The notes: generated by a model from the letters alone, not told the origin. Positions 8,898-18,406 are shown, numbered from the stretch's first letter. The stretch is DNA of 56,616 nucleotides from CALARM01 sp964431735 (GCA_964431735.1 CAYSLJ010000018.1:1-56616); one strand, 5' to 3'. Translations and numbers: made by a program.

Positions 8898-8939
8898 TTT
8901 CTGTAAAGAATTTTTATATTAAAGAATTCTTTACAGAAA
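8898..8939. promoter_or_regulatory. Long hairpin upstream of the heptad-repeat gene
   Basis: Perfect 15-base arms (TTTCTGTAAAGAATT at 8898-8912 and its complement at 8925-8939) with a 12-base AT loop. It sits 68 bases before the next gene with no T-tract directly after it. It could be a leader hairpin or a weak terminator of the kinase gene. Confidence 0.4.
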
Positions 8940-9006
8940 TAAAAGGATAAGTTTCATTCATGGTTGAAATACCTGAAGCATATAAAATTTTCAGGAGGTT
9001 TTTATT

Positions 9007-9228
9007 ATGGAAGCTGAGATAAACAAAATAGTTCAAAAACTTGATGAGTTCAAGATAGAAGTGGACAAACAGTTAAATAAGGTTGACAGCCAGTTCAATA
9101 AAGTTGATGGACAGTTTAACAGGGTTGACGGACAGTTTAACAGCTCTAAAGCTGAAATAAATGAACGGTTTAACAGAATAGAAGAAAAATTAAATCAAAT
9201 AATCAGAATGATTGAGGAAAAAAAATAG
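9007..9228 (+). CDS. Small heptad-repeat coiled-coil protein
   Basis: A 73-residue protein behind a strong AGGAGG (8994-8999). Residues 20-45 contain three near-identical 7-residue units of the form N-[KR]-V-D-[SG]-Q-F, with hydrophobic residues in a/d spacing, and the helix continues to the end. The repeat resembles short coiled coils of the DUF1640/tail-fibre type. It is likely a self-associating helix bundle. Function unknown, and there is no obvious operon partner. Confidence 0.7.
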   Translation: MEAEINKIVQKLDEFKIEVDKQLNKVDSQFNKVDGQFNRVDGQFNSSKAEINERFNRIEEKLNQIIRMIEEKK

Positions 9229-9381
9229 AATTTTCTCAATCATTTCATATATATACTTTTGTAGAATCTTATAAAAGCCTTATTTGTAGTGAACTATTGC
9301 CTGTTCATTACGGGGTAAATGAATAGTTTTATTAAAAAAATGTAAAAGATAAAGCCATATGTTGATGGAAAATGTACTATT

Positions 9382-12050
9382 ATGAATGTTCAACAAAAAT
9401 TTACTAAAAGAATATTTCTTTATTTGTGTTTATGTTTTCTTCTTTCAGGGATGTGCGGGCTTATTTATCAGGTTCTATGGTGAAGAATGCTTGGCCTTAT
9501 CTTCGGTCATACAACATTTGCCATAAGTACAGTTATAACTGCTTTTATGGGGGGCCTGGCTCTTGGTAGTTATTCTTGGTATATGGGCAGATTCTGATGG
9601 CAAAATTAAAAATATGTTAAGGAAAATCGGTGGTTATCCTGATTTTTTAATGTATGGTATTCTGGAAGCTTTTATTGGTATATATTGTCTCTTTACACCT
9701 GTAATGTTTAATATAGTGGAATCAATTTATCTGCAATTTTCCTACCTCCCTTTTTATACAATAAGTATCATTCGTTTTATACTCTGTATGATAGTATTGA
9801 TTGTTCCGACTTTTTGCATGGGAGGTACTCTGCCGTTATTATCAAAATTTTTAATAATAAATTCACAGGAATTGAGTAGAAAGCTTGGATTTCTTTATTT
9901 TATTAACACTGCCGGTGCTGTTCTTGGTACTATTATGGCAGGATTTTATTTGATCAGTAACCTTGGTATAACAGGAACTCTTTACATGGCAGCTTTTATA
10001 AACATTGCTATAGGTATTCTTGTATACAGTTTAAATAAGGGCGCCGGAAATGTATCTTCTACAATAAAAGAAAAAGTAGTGGAAGATATGGTAAAGAAAA
10101 CAGATAAGATAACATGGCTTATTTTTATAATTTTCGGGTTTACAGGCTTTGGTTCCATGATTTATGAACTTGCCTGGACAAGAGCTATATCACTGGCTCT
10201 TGGTAGTTCCACTTATGCTTTCTCCACCATGCTTGCCACTTTTTTATTCGGTATTGCTCTCGGCAGTATCATATACAGTTTCTTATCCAGAAGGAATGAT
10301 TTTAGTATTTTATCCTTTGGATGGTTGGAAATACTGATAAGTCTTTCATGTCTTATTACAATTCCTCTCCTTGGTAGAATACCCATTTATGTTATATACT
10401 TTTTTCCCAGATTAAAAGGTTCTTATAATATGATTTTACTGGCCAACTTTTTTTCTGTTTTATTGTTATGTTAATACCTACTACCATAATGGGTTTTGTC
10501 TTTCCACTTGTAGGTAAGATATATACTCAGAGTATTAAAAATATAGGGAAGCATATAGGCGATATATATGCTATTAATACACTTGGATGTATTCTGGGCT
10601 CTTTTTTGACAGGTTTTATACTTATTCCTTTTATTGGTGTACAGAATAGTTTAAAGATTGGTGTTTTAATCAATATGGCAGCAGGAATTTTATTGCTATA
10701 CACATGCAGCAGGAGATTAATTGCAAGATTGACATGTATCGCAGCTATTATACTGTTTACCATTTTGTTAAACTATATTCCTTCCTGGAATCCTACTATA
10801 ATGAGCAGTGGTTCAGCCCTTTATGCGGATATATATAAAGAGGAATACAGTAAAGCAGGAGCTGAAGGGAAAAAATATTTCGATGAATTAATGATTAAAT
10901 ATCTGGTCTTTCAGAAAGACGGAATAAGCTGTACCGTATCGGTATACGACTTTGTTAATTCCATTATTTTAAGAGTTAACGGTAAAACTGATGCATCTAC
11001 AGCCTATGATATGCCGACACAATTATTACTAGTATATCGTTTCATTAAAACATTTATATTTAAACAATATAAAAACGTTAATTTATTTGCATTATACACA
11101 CATCTTATATATAAATATTTTCAAGAAACGTTATACTAGGTTATATGCCTGTGTTATATCATAAAAATCCGAAGGATATTTTTATAATAGGACTGGGAAG
11201 TGGTATAACATGCAAAGCGGTAACGGATTTCCCCGAAGTCTCATCTGTAGAATGCGTGGAAATAGAACCTGCAGTAGTGGAAGCAGCCAGGTATTTTAAA
11301 GATTTTAACGGTAATGTTCTTGAGAATCCTAAATTAAATGTGACTATTGATGATGGCAGGAATGCCATGCTGGCTTCTCAGAAGAATTATGATGTAATTA
11401 TTTCAGAACCTTCCAATCCATGGATAGCAGGTATTGGAAATCTTTTTACAATAGATTTTTATAAGATATGTAACAGTAAGCTGAAACATGATGGCGTTAT
11501 GGTTCAGTGGTTTCATCTTGCCAGGATGAAGCACAGGGACATAGATATGATCATAAATACTTTTTATTCAGTATTCCCTGAAGGTATTGTATGGCGCGGA
11601 AAAGATACAGATCTGTTTCTTATCGGGTCAAAAGAAGCTCTTGTATTTGATTACGAAAAATTTAAAGAACGTTATGAACATAATAAATCCTTCAGAACCT
11701 CTATGGAATCTATTAATATTAATAAACCTGATATGATTTTTACCCATTATGTCACAAAACCCGTTGATATAGAATATAGTTCTATTCTTTTAAATACAGA
11801 TGATCTGCCGTTACTGGAATTTTCCGCTCCTAAAAGTCTTTATCTGGAGAGCGGTGATAGGAATTTAAGGTATATATATCAATATAAATTATCTGAAATT
11901 CCTCCACTTAAAGATGATAAAAAAATTGTCCTTTCAGAAGATTATTATCTAGAAATGTTTAATTTTTATAACAGACATATGCCTGATGTGGCACAGAAAT
12001 ATTTAGAGAAATATTCGGATAAATTATCAGGTATTAAAAAGAAATATTAG
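9382..12050 (+). pseudogene. Broken spermidine synthase fused to a multi-TM domain
   Basis: Reading across frames reconstructs one protein: an N-terminal multi-TM region (LSGMCGLIYQVLW, GSYLGIWAD, FCMGGTLPLL, a second SGFGSMIYELAWTR-like half) and a C-terminal polyamine aminopropyltransferase domain. The latter has IIGLGSGITCKAV, VECVEIEPAVVEAA, DDGRNAML and YDVIISEPSNPW. Four lesions are visible: TGA at 9481-9483 after VLW, where the family has a sense codon before RML; a one-base insertion near 9571-9574; a one-base loss in the T-run at 10448-10454; and a 105-bp insertion at 11032-11136. Removing each restores the expected reading. The separate pieces include long frames at 9563-10474, 10468-11139 and 11145-12050. 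Loss of function is near certain. Confidence 0.9.
11032..11136. mobile_element. 105-bp MITE with terminal inverted repeats and TA target duplication
   Basis: The ends are GTATATCGTTTC (11032-11043) and GAAACGTTATAC (11125-11136), inverted with one mismatch in 12. Similarity extends to about 32 bases with five mismatches. TA dinucleotides flank it at 11030-11031 and 11137-11138, as for Tc1/mariner-type insertions. Excising element plus one TA (107 bp) rejoins the codons for LLL-GY in the aminopropyltransferase gene and restores frame. There is no coding capacity, so it would have to be mobilised in trans. Confidence 0.85.
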
Positions 12051-12119
12051 TATGTGAAGACACAGGAGAACAGATTCTATATAATTTAAGTCTGTTCCAA
12101 TAAATTAAATTACATTCTA

Positions 12120-12629
12120 TTATTCTTTCGGAAAATATGTTCTTAAATATCTGGAATTTATGTAACCTCTTGTACCAAATCTTGTTACTATTATATTACC
12201 CATTTCATCAATACCTACGTCATTGGCATAGCAGATAACTATTACTCTGTCGCCGTCCGTAATTACATCACTTCTCGGAGAACCAGGGGAAGGAGCCATG
12301 TAGAGAGGTACGTGCATGGTATTGTCAGTACTTATGGTACCTATACCGCTCGATTTACCTTTTACATTGACAGATATGTCATGAATATAACCTGTTACAT
12401 TTTCAAGAGTCATAATATTTGCCCATCCGTCTTTTATTGAGAGTATAAGAAAATATTCGCCTTTATTTACTGTGTCCAGAATATCAGACATGTCATTCTG
12501 TTCTTTATGAATTTCAGCAGAGTCCATATCATCAATGATTTTGCCATACTGGTAAATGACATCCTGTGCCGTTGCAGGTAATATTGCACATAATACTATT
12601 ATAATTATAGAGATAAAACATTTATACAT
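12120..12629 (-). CDS. Secreted protein with two SH3-like domains
   Basis: AAGGAGGAG precedes ATG 12629. A signal peptide is clear (ISIIIIVLCAILPATAQ). Two bacterial SH3-like segments follow: residues about 45-90 (VNKGEYFLILSIKDGWANI ... GYIHDISV) and about 108-167 (VPLYMAPSPGSPRSDVITDGDRVIVI ... RGYINSRYL). Such domains bind cell-wall peptides or other ligands. The protein is probably periplasmic or wall-associated. It is convergent with the 3' end of the broken aminopropyltransferase gene and divergent from the stalk-domain gene at 12826. Confidence 0.8.
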   Translation of the reverse strand: MYKCFISIIIIVLCAILPATAQDVIYQYGKIIDDMDSAEIHKEQNDMSDILDTVNKGEYFLILSIKDGWANIMTLENVTGYIHDISVNVKGKSSGIGTISTDNTMHVPLYMAPSPGSPRSDVITDGDRVIVICYANDVGIDEMGNIIVTRFGTRGYINSRYLRTYFPKE

Positions 12630-12825
12630 TTAAACTCCTCCTTATATTACTGTGGCAAGCATAAGTAATAAATTTTTGCTCACCACGTATGGTTATATTA
12701 TAACTGTTTTAATTTACAAATCAACTTTTACTTAAATTATGAAATATACTATAACTGAATAAAGGTATTTTTGTCTGGATTGTTGAATAAAAAATTACAT
12801 TATATTTTTATAAGGAGATGAAGCA

Positions 12826-13416
12826 ATGAGGATAAAGAAAACTCTATTCTTTTTTATAATAATTATATGTGCCGGTATGGTGTTCTTCGGTAATGTTTTT
12901 GCCGAAGAACTGGGTGCATGTATTTTTATTAACGGGGAATATTACACTGACACGAAGATTGATAATTCCAATCCCGCCTGTATTCTTGTAGCACTGTCAT
13001 TTTTTGAAAAATTCGGTTATGCAGTTTCGTGGGATAACAGTAATCAGATAGCAATTATTGAAGATACTGTAGTGAGCGGGGATGAAAAATATTCTCCCAA
13101 TCACCGCTGGTGGGCTATCATGACAGGAAAAGATAAACTTGTAATAAATGAACCTGGTAAACAGGGACTGACAATTCTGAATTTTAAAGATATGGGAATT
13201 TCCGCTCTTCCTTTTCAGGGAATGGATGATGTTTACGTACCTCTCGGTATTGCATCAAAGATTACGGGAGAAATGTTAAATTATAGTCAGGGAACTATTT
13301 ATCTTAATCTTAAAGATACGGGACTTTTGCAAAAAATTTACAGATTCAGTGTCAGCAATGCCCGGAGTACAACACATTTTTCTGCAGATAGCGAATTGAT
13401 TAAATTATTTAGATAA
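12826..13416 (+). CDS. Secreted stalk-domain (copper amine oxidase N-like) protein
   Basis: AAGGAG precedes ATG 12826. A signal peptide (FFFIIIICAGMVFFGNVFA) is followed by about 170 residues. FINGEYY, ACILVALSFFEKFGYAVSWDNSNQIAII and DDVYVPLGIASKITGEMLNY match the copper-amine-oxidase N-terminal-like stalk domain (INGxx ... VPLRxxxExLGxxVxWD). No catalytic domain is attached. It is exported and probably wall- or surface-associated. A bidirectional terminator follows at 13502. Confidence 0.7.
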   Translation: MRIKKTLFFFIIIICAGMVFFGNVFAEELGACIFINGEYYTDTKIDNSNPACILVALSFFEKFGYAVSWDNSNQIAIIEDTVVSGDEKYSPNHRWWAIMTGKDKLVINEPGKQGLTILNFKDMGISALPFQGMDDVYVPLGIASKITGEMLNYSQGTIYLNLKDTGLLQKIYRFSVSNARSTTHFSADSELIKLFR

Positions 13417-13501
13417 GTTGCTTCTACATAGTTTTCATTTAAAGCTTTATTTTAGGCTATTAAAAATGAAAATTCCTATACCTTTAAATTATTTGGAGAA
13501 T

Positions 13502-13534
13502 AAAAATAGAGATGCCACTGGCATCTCTATTTTT
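13502..13534. terminator. Bidirectional intrinsic terminator
   Basis: Perfect 15-base arms (AAAAATAGAGATGCC at 13502-13516, complement at 13520-13534) with an ACT loop; each end is an A/T tract. It lies between the convergent genes ending at 13416 and 13542 and would serve both. Confidence 0.85.
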
Positions 13535-13541
13535 ATTGGAA

Positions 13542-15068
13542 TTATTCCGATACAAATTCGTAGAGTTTGTCCGAGTTCCTGTGATATCCGCTGTAATTAT
13601 CAGGATCCATATCAGGTGCATTATTATCAGGTGCACGATGATACATTATAAAAAGGGCGTTCTTATCAGCATCAGAGAATTCATCACTTCTTTTACCATA
13701 AAGAGAACCCTGGGGCCAGTAATTCATTACAGAATATTCCATCTGCGGACTGTTTACGTCAAGGTTTTCAAAAGGATGCCACAGTGCAAGGGCATGACCC
13801 ATTTCATGTCTTATAGTACTCGTAAAATATGATTCATTTTGATATTCTGCAGATAATACAAGTCCACCACCTCTGAGCCATAAATCTCCGTCCCATGTAC
13901 CTCCGCCAAAGCCGCTATTGCTGCCAAGACTCTGTATCATAGAAATACCTATGCCATTATAGCCAGCTTTTATATAGCCCCACTGGGGGGTACCTGAACT
14001 GAACTGCCATCTTGGATCATCATTTACCCTGCCGTTATAATATTCTATTTGTGGACTGGAAAAGAAACCATCTGCCAGTCCTCCGATTTCCTGAACGACT
14101 GCTGTGATTCTGTCTATAGTAGCCTGAGGCACGGCAACATTATCTACATCCTGCATATATTTATATATAATGAATTTAGGTTTTACTTCCCACCTTGCCG
14201 TGCCTGTATGACTGGTAGGCCATACTGTGAGAGCACGGAACATGGTAGTGTTAAAACTTGAAGGCATTACGCTTATATCCTGATAGCCTCCTGTCAGATT
14301 TACAGGTAAACTTCTTGTAATAATATTTCCCCCTGTTACTGTCAGACGCTGTGTGCCTGTTCCTACTGATTCAATAGTATAGTGACCGTTTACGTTTGTT
14401 GTCCCTGTTTTACCCTGAACTGCCAGAGTTATACCTTCTACCGGAGCATTTGTAAACAGATTATATACTCTGCCTACAAGGCCTCCCGCAACAGGTGTTG
14501 GTCCGCCGGGCGTATTTGTAGCAGTGGGAGCAGAACTTCCGGGAGTGTTTGTTGGAGTCGGAGTGTTTGACGGAGGGGTAGTGGGAGTCGGTGTGCTTCC
14601 AGAAGGTGATGTTGGAACAGATGTTGGGACAGGGGTGGCGATAATGCCATCTGTAATATCAATAACATCACCTGTATTTCCACCCATTACACTTGAAGGA
14701 TTATTCGGATTTAAATTATATTCACTTTCAGTTCTCCACATTTTTATAGAAACAATTCCCTGGGGAATATCTGTAAAGAGGTATGAACCGTCTGATGCAG
14801 TTGTCATTGTTCTGTAAGGTGCAGCCTGGGCTGACATATCGGAAGAAGAAGCAGAAGATGTATATAATGCTACAAAAGCATTTGCAATAGGTGTAGTGCC
14901 ATCACTTTCAAATACTTTTCCCGATACGCTTCCTGTAGGTACCTGTGTCGGCAGGGGAGTGGCTGTCTGGGTAATTACATTAACAGTTGTTCCGCCTCCT
15001 CCTCCGCACCCTGCAAATAGTATGAAGAGTATTAATCCTGTGAGAAAAATAAAACTATATTTTGACAT
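13542..15068 (-). CDS. Lipoprotein with CarboxypepD-like domains and a metzincin-type peptidase domain
   Basis: AAGGAGG precedes ATG 15068. The lipobox LFAGC is at residues 17-21. Residues about 48-140 (SGKVFESDGTTPIANAFVAL ... GSYLFTDIP) and about 196-265 (GRVYNLFTNAPVEGITLAV ... NGHYTIESV) are carboxypeptidase-regulatory-like beta domains, joined by a long TPTP/NTPG linker. The C-terminus has the zinc motif HEMGHALALWH (H-E-x2-H-x5-H) and a Met-turn-like YSVMNYW, the layout of metzincin peptidases. It is expected to be an outward-facing, lipid-anchored protease. It is oriented opposite to the stalk-domain gene. Confidence 0.85.
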   Translation of the reverse strand: MSKYSFIFLTGLILFILFAGCGGGGGTTVNVITQTATPLPTQVPTGSVSGKVFESDGTTPIANAFVALYTSSASSSDMSAQAAPYRTMTTASDGSYLFTDIPQGIVSIKMWRTESEYNLNPNNPSSVMGGNTGDVIDITDGIIATPVPTSVPTSPSGSTPTPTTPPSNTPTPTNTPGSSAPTATNTPGGPTPVAGGLVGRVYNLFTNAPVEGITLAVQGKTGTTNVNGHYTIESVGTGTQRLTVTGGNIITRSLPVNLTGGYQDISVMPSSFNTTMFRALTVWPTSHTGTARWEVKPKFIIYKYMQDVDNVAVPQATIDRITAVVQEIGGLADGFFSSPQIEYYNGRVNDDPRWQFSSGTPQWGYIKAGYNGIGISMIQSLGSNSGFGGGTWDGDLWLRGGGLVLSAEYQNESYFTSTIRHEMGHALALWHPFENLDVNSPQMEYSVMNYWPQGSLYGKRSDEFSDADKNALFIMYHRAPDNNAPDMDPDNYSGYHRNSDKLYEFVSE

Positions 15069-15441
15069 ATTGTTGCCTCCTTAATTTTTGTAGGTAATTA
15101 TTGAGTAGTTGTCCGGAGCCCTCTTTCCTGTGAAAAAAATAGTTGTAAAAATATTCTAAATTAAGGAAGAAAGAAAGTCAATACAGTGAATAGTGAGTCG
15201 TGAGTCGTGAGTTATGAAAAGTGAAAAGGAGTAGTGGCGACTGCCTGTGGTCGCCCGGTACCGGTGAAACCACGCATTACGCATTACGCATCACGCATTA
15301 CGCATTACGCATCACCTTGTACATAAAAAAGTAAGCAGGGGCAGCCCTGCTTTTTAAAATAAATATAATTAGATCTTACGTTTGCAATACTCAATAGTAC
15401 TGTCGTTAAAAAAAAATTTTTATTCCCTTTTTTTAAAAAAA
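15069..15441. repeat. Composite intergenic repeat: GTGAATA heptamers, CGCCCGGTACCGGT block, ACGCATY heptamers
   Basis: 15184-15232 carries GTGAATA/GTGAGTC-type units. The block CGCCCGGTACCGGT is at 15252-15265. 15274-15316 carries six or more ACGCATT/ACGCATC heptamers in tandem. The same order and the same 14-base block recur at 37110-37198. No gene is seen. Flanking genes are both on the minus strand. Confidence 0.75.
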
Positions 15442-16170
15442 TTATTTTTTTATCACGTCCTGTGTAACATTGGTCATTAAAGTTACTTTACCATTTTTTG
15501 CTCCGAAATTCAGATCCTTATCAGGATAAAATTTATAGGTAAATACCAGTTGTAACTGAGGGATGGAACGATCCAGAGCGATATTCCCCGTTATTTCAAA
15601 TTTATTTTTATCATCACCTGCAGGGCCTTCCATGGAATAATTTGTGAGACCTATCATATCCCAGGCAACTGTGGCTGTGCCGGTAAGGGGATAATAGTTT
15701 TCTCGCGGCATTCTGCTTCCCGGCACAAATCTGAAGGTTCCGTCGTCATAAATTTCCCATGTGGAGTTTTTAAATAGTTTTCTTGCAAATTCATAAGGTT
15801 CTCCTTCAGTAAAATCCTTATAAACGGATTCGTTTTCTCCGTAAGTCAGCCTTACTCCTGCAATAAACTTCGGTTCTCCTGAGGCTTTATAAATGACTTT
15901 TAATTTCCTCTCTTGAATTTCCTGAACCGGTGTCTGTATTTCAGGCACTTCAGACGTTTCAGGCGTGCTTTCTGCCTGAACAGGTGTCATTTCTGTAGCA
16001 ATTTCATACACAGTAGCCTGTGGTGTCGAATCAGCAGGTTTTTGGCTCCATAAATAATAACCTGCTCCTGCAATGCCAGTTATAATGAGTATACCTGTGA
16101 AGGCTACTGCGAGGAAAATAATAATGATTGCTGCTAATATGAACTTTACGATTGAAGGCAATTTTCTCAC
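15442..16170 (-). CDS. Membrane-anchored protein of unknown function
   Basis: A 242-residue protein starting at GTG 16170, with AAAGG only two bases upstream (tight spacing, so the start is less certain). One long hydrophobic segment (residues about 8-42) is followed by a Thr/Pro/Glu linker and a roughly 150-residue extracytoplasmic domain from KLKVIYKASGEPKF onward, rich in beta-type pattern (WEIYDDGTFRFVPG, LQLVFTYKFYPD). No family is recognised. It is probably anchored N-in/C-out. Confidence 0.7.
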   Translation of the reverse strand: MRKLPSIVKFILAAIIIIFLAVAFTGILIITGIAGAGYYLWSQKPADSTPQATVYEIATEMTPVQAESTPETSEVPEIQTPVQEIQERKLKVIYKASGEPKFIAGVRLTYGENESVYKDFTEGEPYEFARKLFKNSTWEIYDDGTFRFVPGSRMPRENYYPLTGTATVAWDMIGLTNYSMEGPAGDDKNKFEITGNIALDRSIPQLQLVFTYKFYPDKDLNFGAKNGKVTLMTNVTQDVIKK

Positions 16171-16238
16171 TACCTTTCATAATTATTAATTATTATAGTT
16201 TACTGACCTGAGCATAAGCATGTAATAACAGTCTTCCT

Positions 16239-16276
16239 CCCGTCACGCGTCACGCGTTACGCGTTACGTGTCACGA
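16239..16276. repeat. Family A heptamer repeat (CACGCGT/TACGCGT)
   Basis: Tandem 7-base units CACGCGT, CACGCGT, TACGCGT, TACGTGT lie just upstream of the subtilisin promoter region. They are the same units found at 7220, 26421, 37081 and 42889. Confidence 0.75.
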
Positions 16277-16295
16277 ATAAAAATATAGCTAAAGA

Positions 16296-16312
16296 TTAAC
16301 AAAATTTTAACA
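16296..16312 (+). promoter_or_regulatory. TTAACA-N5-TTAACA direct-repeat operator, copy 2
   Basis: TTAACA at 16296-16301 and 16307-16312, 11-base period, followed 42 bases later by a perfect TATAAT (16354-16359). It lies about 140 bases before the subtilisin gene. Both hexamers are identical to those at 5018. Confidence 0.6.
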
Positions 16313-16449
16313 AAAAATTATCCTTCAGGAATTACCATAATAATATTATATGATATAATTATTAAGTAAGCAATTTATATTTATGTCCCGCGTGACGGGA
16401 GGTATTTATAAATCAGGGATGTAAGAATATTTAAGGGGGTATTTATTAA

Positions 16450-18024
16450 GTGAAGGTAAATAATCTTTCATCGGAACAGATGAGTCTTCTTGGAAAACTG
16501 GTAAAAAGGAAGACACAGGGACCTGAAGATTTCAGAGTAAGGGATTCTGTAAGTCTTTCTTCTATGAGAAATAATCAGGAAGAAAAGGTCTTTATAAGAT
16601 ATGAAGGGAAAAAGTTGGATTTCGAACAGGCAGGTCAATCTCTGCAAAAACTGGGAGTAAATATTGAAGGAAGTCTTAAATCTCTCGGTGGATTCTCTGC
16701 GACTCTTGATCAGGAAACAATAGCAAAACTTGAGAAGAACGGTTTTACTGTTTTTGCCAATCCTCACGTACAGGTAGTTCCTGATACTCCTCCTGAAGCA
16801 ATGGAAGGCAACCCTTATGGACCGTCATTTGCCCTGTCGGGGAACAGCGGAAATGTTATAAAAATGGATACAGCTGCTCCCACAACAGGTGCATCGGAGG
16901 CAAATAATATGGGCTATACGGGAAAAGGAATTGGAATTGCCATTATTGATACAGGTGTGGCACCCCATCCGGATCTCATTAGTTCCGGTAAACTCGTAGC
17001 TTTCAAGGATTTTGTAAATAATAAAGAAGGTGTCTCGAATGCCTATGATGATAACGGTCATGGCACTCATGTAGCAGGAGATGCAGCCGGGTCAGGGTAT
17101 GTTTCAAATGGTCTGTTTAAAGGTACTGCTCCCGATGCAAATATTATAGGTCTCAAGGTTATTGATTCTACGGGTGGGGGAAATGTGGCACAGGTAGCAG
17201 ACCGTATTGTAAATGCTATAGAATGGGTAATAAAAAATAAAGATGAATTTAATATAAGAGTTATAAATATGTCTCTCGGATTACCTCATATAATGCCGAA
17301 TCTTGAACCGGTAAACGAAGCTTCCAATAAGGCCATAGATGCCGGCATAACAGTAGTAGTGGCTGCAGGCAATTCAGGGCCTGATGCAGGAACTATAAAT
17401 ACAGAGCCGGGAGATAACCCGAATGTGATAACTGTAGGCGCGTCAGATGATCACAATACCCTGGAAAGAGATGATGATAATGTAGCAGGTTTTTCAAGCC
17501 GTGGGCCGACGCCGAAAGGCATTACAAAACCGGATATAATAGCTCCGGGAACAGAGATTATGTCTATGAATGTACCTGGCTCGGAACTTGATAAACAGGC
17601 TTCTCAGATGGCTCAGATAAGGGATGTTATATCAAAAGCCGGCCCGGAACAGCTTAAACAGATAGCAGGTATGCTGGTAAATCAGGGCTCTTTACCGCAG
17701 GATGTGGCAGGACTTCCTCCGGAACAACTCAGGAAAGTCCTCCTTGGAGCAGTGCCACCCATACCTACTGCAGGAACAGCTCATGTTGGAGGTAAATCCG
17801 GCCCTGCCTATATAGGCATACCGGGAACTTCTATGGCAAGCCCCATTGTGGCAGGTGTAGCAGCAGATATGATAGAGGCAAATCCAGAGCTTTCTCATTA
17901 TGATATAAAGGAAATTCTCACTTCTACGACAGATAAATTTTCAGGAGTAGATGCAAATACACAGGGAGCCGGTTATATAAATGTAGCAAAGGCTATGAGT
18001 AAAGCTCTGGAGTTTAAAAAGTAA
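16450..18024 (+). CDS. Subtilisin-family (S8) serine protease with MKVN leader
   Basis: GTG start at 16450 behind AAGGGGG (16432-16438). The catalytic triad is intact: Asp167 (AIIDTGV), His204 (NGHGTH) and Ser461 (GTSMASP), with oxyanion Asn308 (AAGNSG). An inhibitor-I9-like propeptide occupies about residues 45-110. About 75 residues rich in Gln/Ala/Pro are inserted between the PGTEIMS strand and GTSMASP. There is no Sec signal. Instead the first 38 residues begin MKVN and carry D32-x-V-S-L-S-S, like the genes at 5135 and 27243. It is either an intracellular protease or exported by an unusual route. Transcribed alone. Confidence 0.95.
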   Translation: MKVNNLSSEQMSLLGKLVKRKTQGPEDFRVRDSVSLSSMRNNQEEKVFIRYEGKKLDFEQAGQSLQKLGVNIEGSLKSLGGFSATLDQETIAKLEKNGFTVFANPHVQVVPDTPPEAMEGNPYGPSFALSGNSGNVIKMDTAAPTTGASEANNMGYTGKGIGIAIIDTGVAPHPDLISSGKLVAFKDFVNNKEGVSNAYDDNGHGTHVAGDAAGSGYVSNGLFKGTAPDANIIGLKVIDSTGGGNVAQVADRIVNAIEWVIKNKDEFNIRVINMSLGLPHIMPNLEPVNEASNKAIDAGITVVVAAGNSGPDAGTINTEPGDNPNVITVGASDDHNTLERDDDNVAGFSSRGPTPKGITKPDIIAPGTEIMSMNVPGSELDKQASQMAQIRDVISKAGPEQLKQIAGMLVNQGSLPQDVAGLPPEQLRKVLLGAVPPIPTAGTAHVGGKSGPAYIGIPGTSMASPIVAGVAADMIEANPELSHYDIKEILTSTTDKFSGVDANTQGAGYINVAKAMSKALEFKK

Positions 18025-18033
18025 TAAATTAAT

Positions 18034-18076
18034 GGGCTGTCCAAAAGTCAAAAAACTTCAGGATAGCCTTTTTACA
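18034..18076 (+). terminator. Stem-loop with T-tract after the subtilisin gene
   Basis: GGCTGTCC (18035-18042) pairs with GGATAGCC (one G-U) about 25 bases on, with AAGT/ACTT inner pairing and a following TTTTT. It is also the IS1182 end, so the insertion may have supplied the terminator. Confidence 0.5.
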
Positions 18077-18400
18077 TTTTTGATAGATTTGTACTACAAT
18101 GGAGATTATGAAGAATAGAAAAAAAGCAGTATTTAGAGAATATGATAAATATCAATTAATGTTGCCAGGCGATTTTGAATATTTAATCCCCGATCATCAT
18201 AGAAAAGGCATAAGGAAAACGTACGTTTAAAAGTGAAAGAGTTGCTGAAGAAGATAGAAGAAGAAAATACAAAAGAGAATGAGGAATATGGAGATAATGA
18301 CCTTGAAGAACTGGGAGGGAAGGAAGTAATAAGCTCAGAAAAGATAAAAGAGAAAGTAAAAAAAATCGAGAAGAGATTAAAAGAAAAAAGAGAGCTTACA
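18034..18400 (+). pseudogene. IS1182-family transposase remnant with left end
   Basis: A GGGCTGTCC-type terminus at 18034 leads to an ATG at 18108 coding for AVFREYDKYQLMLPGDFEYLIPDHH, matching the Y-x2-QLML-P ... LIP-H start of IS1182-family transposases. The frame stops at 18230. A second piece (18233-18400) reads as the charged internal segment ELLKKIEEENTKE ... EELGGKEVISSEKIKEKV of the same family. The middle and the whole catalytic C-terminus are missing, so it is a dead, internally deleted copy. Confidence 0.7.
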
Positions 18401-18406
18401 ATATTA

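Noticed and set aside
9481..9483. TGA read as a sense codon (recoding or alternative code)
   Set aside because: TGA ends many intact genes here (for example 1747-1749 and 49123-49125), and the same gene has other lesions, so it is a nonsense mutation.
15274..15316. CRISPR array
   Set aside because: The units are 7 bases in tandem without spacers, and no cas genes are present.
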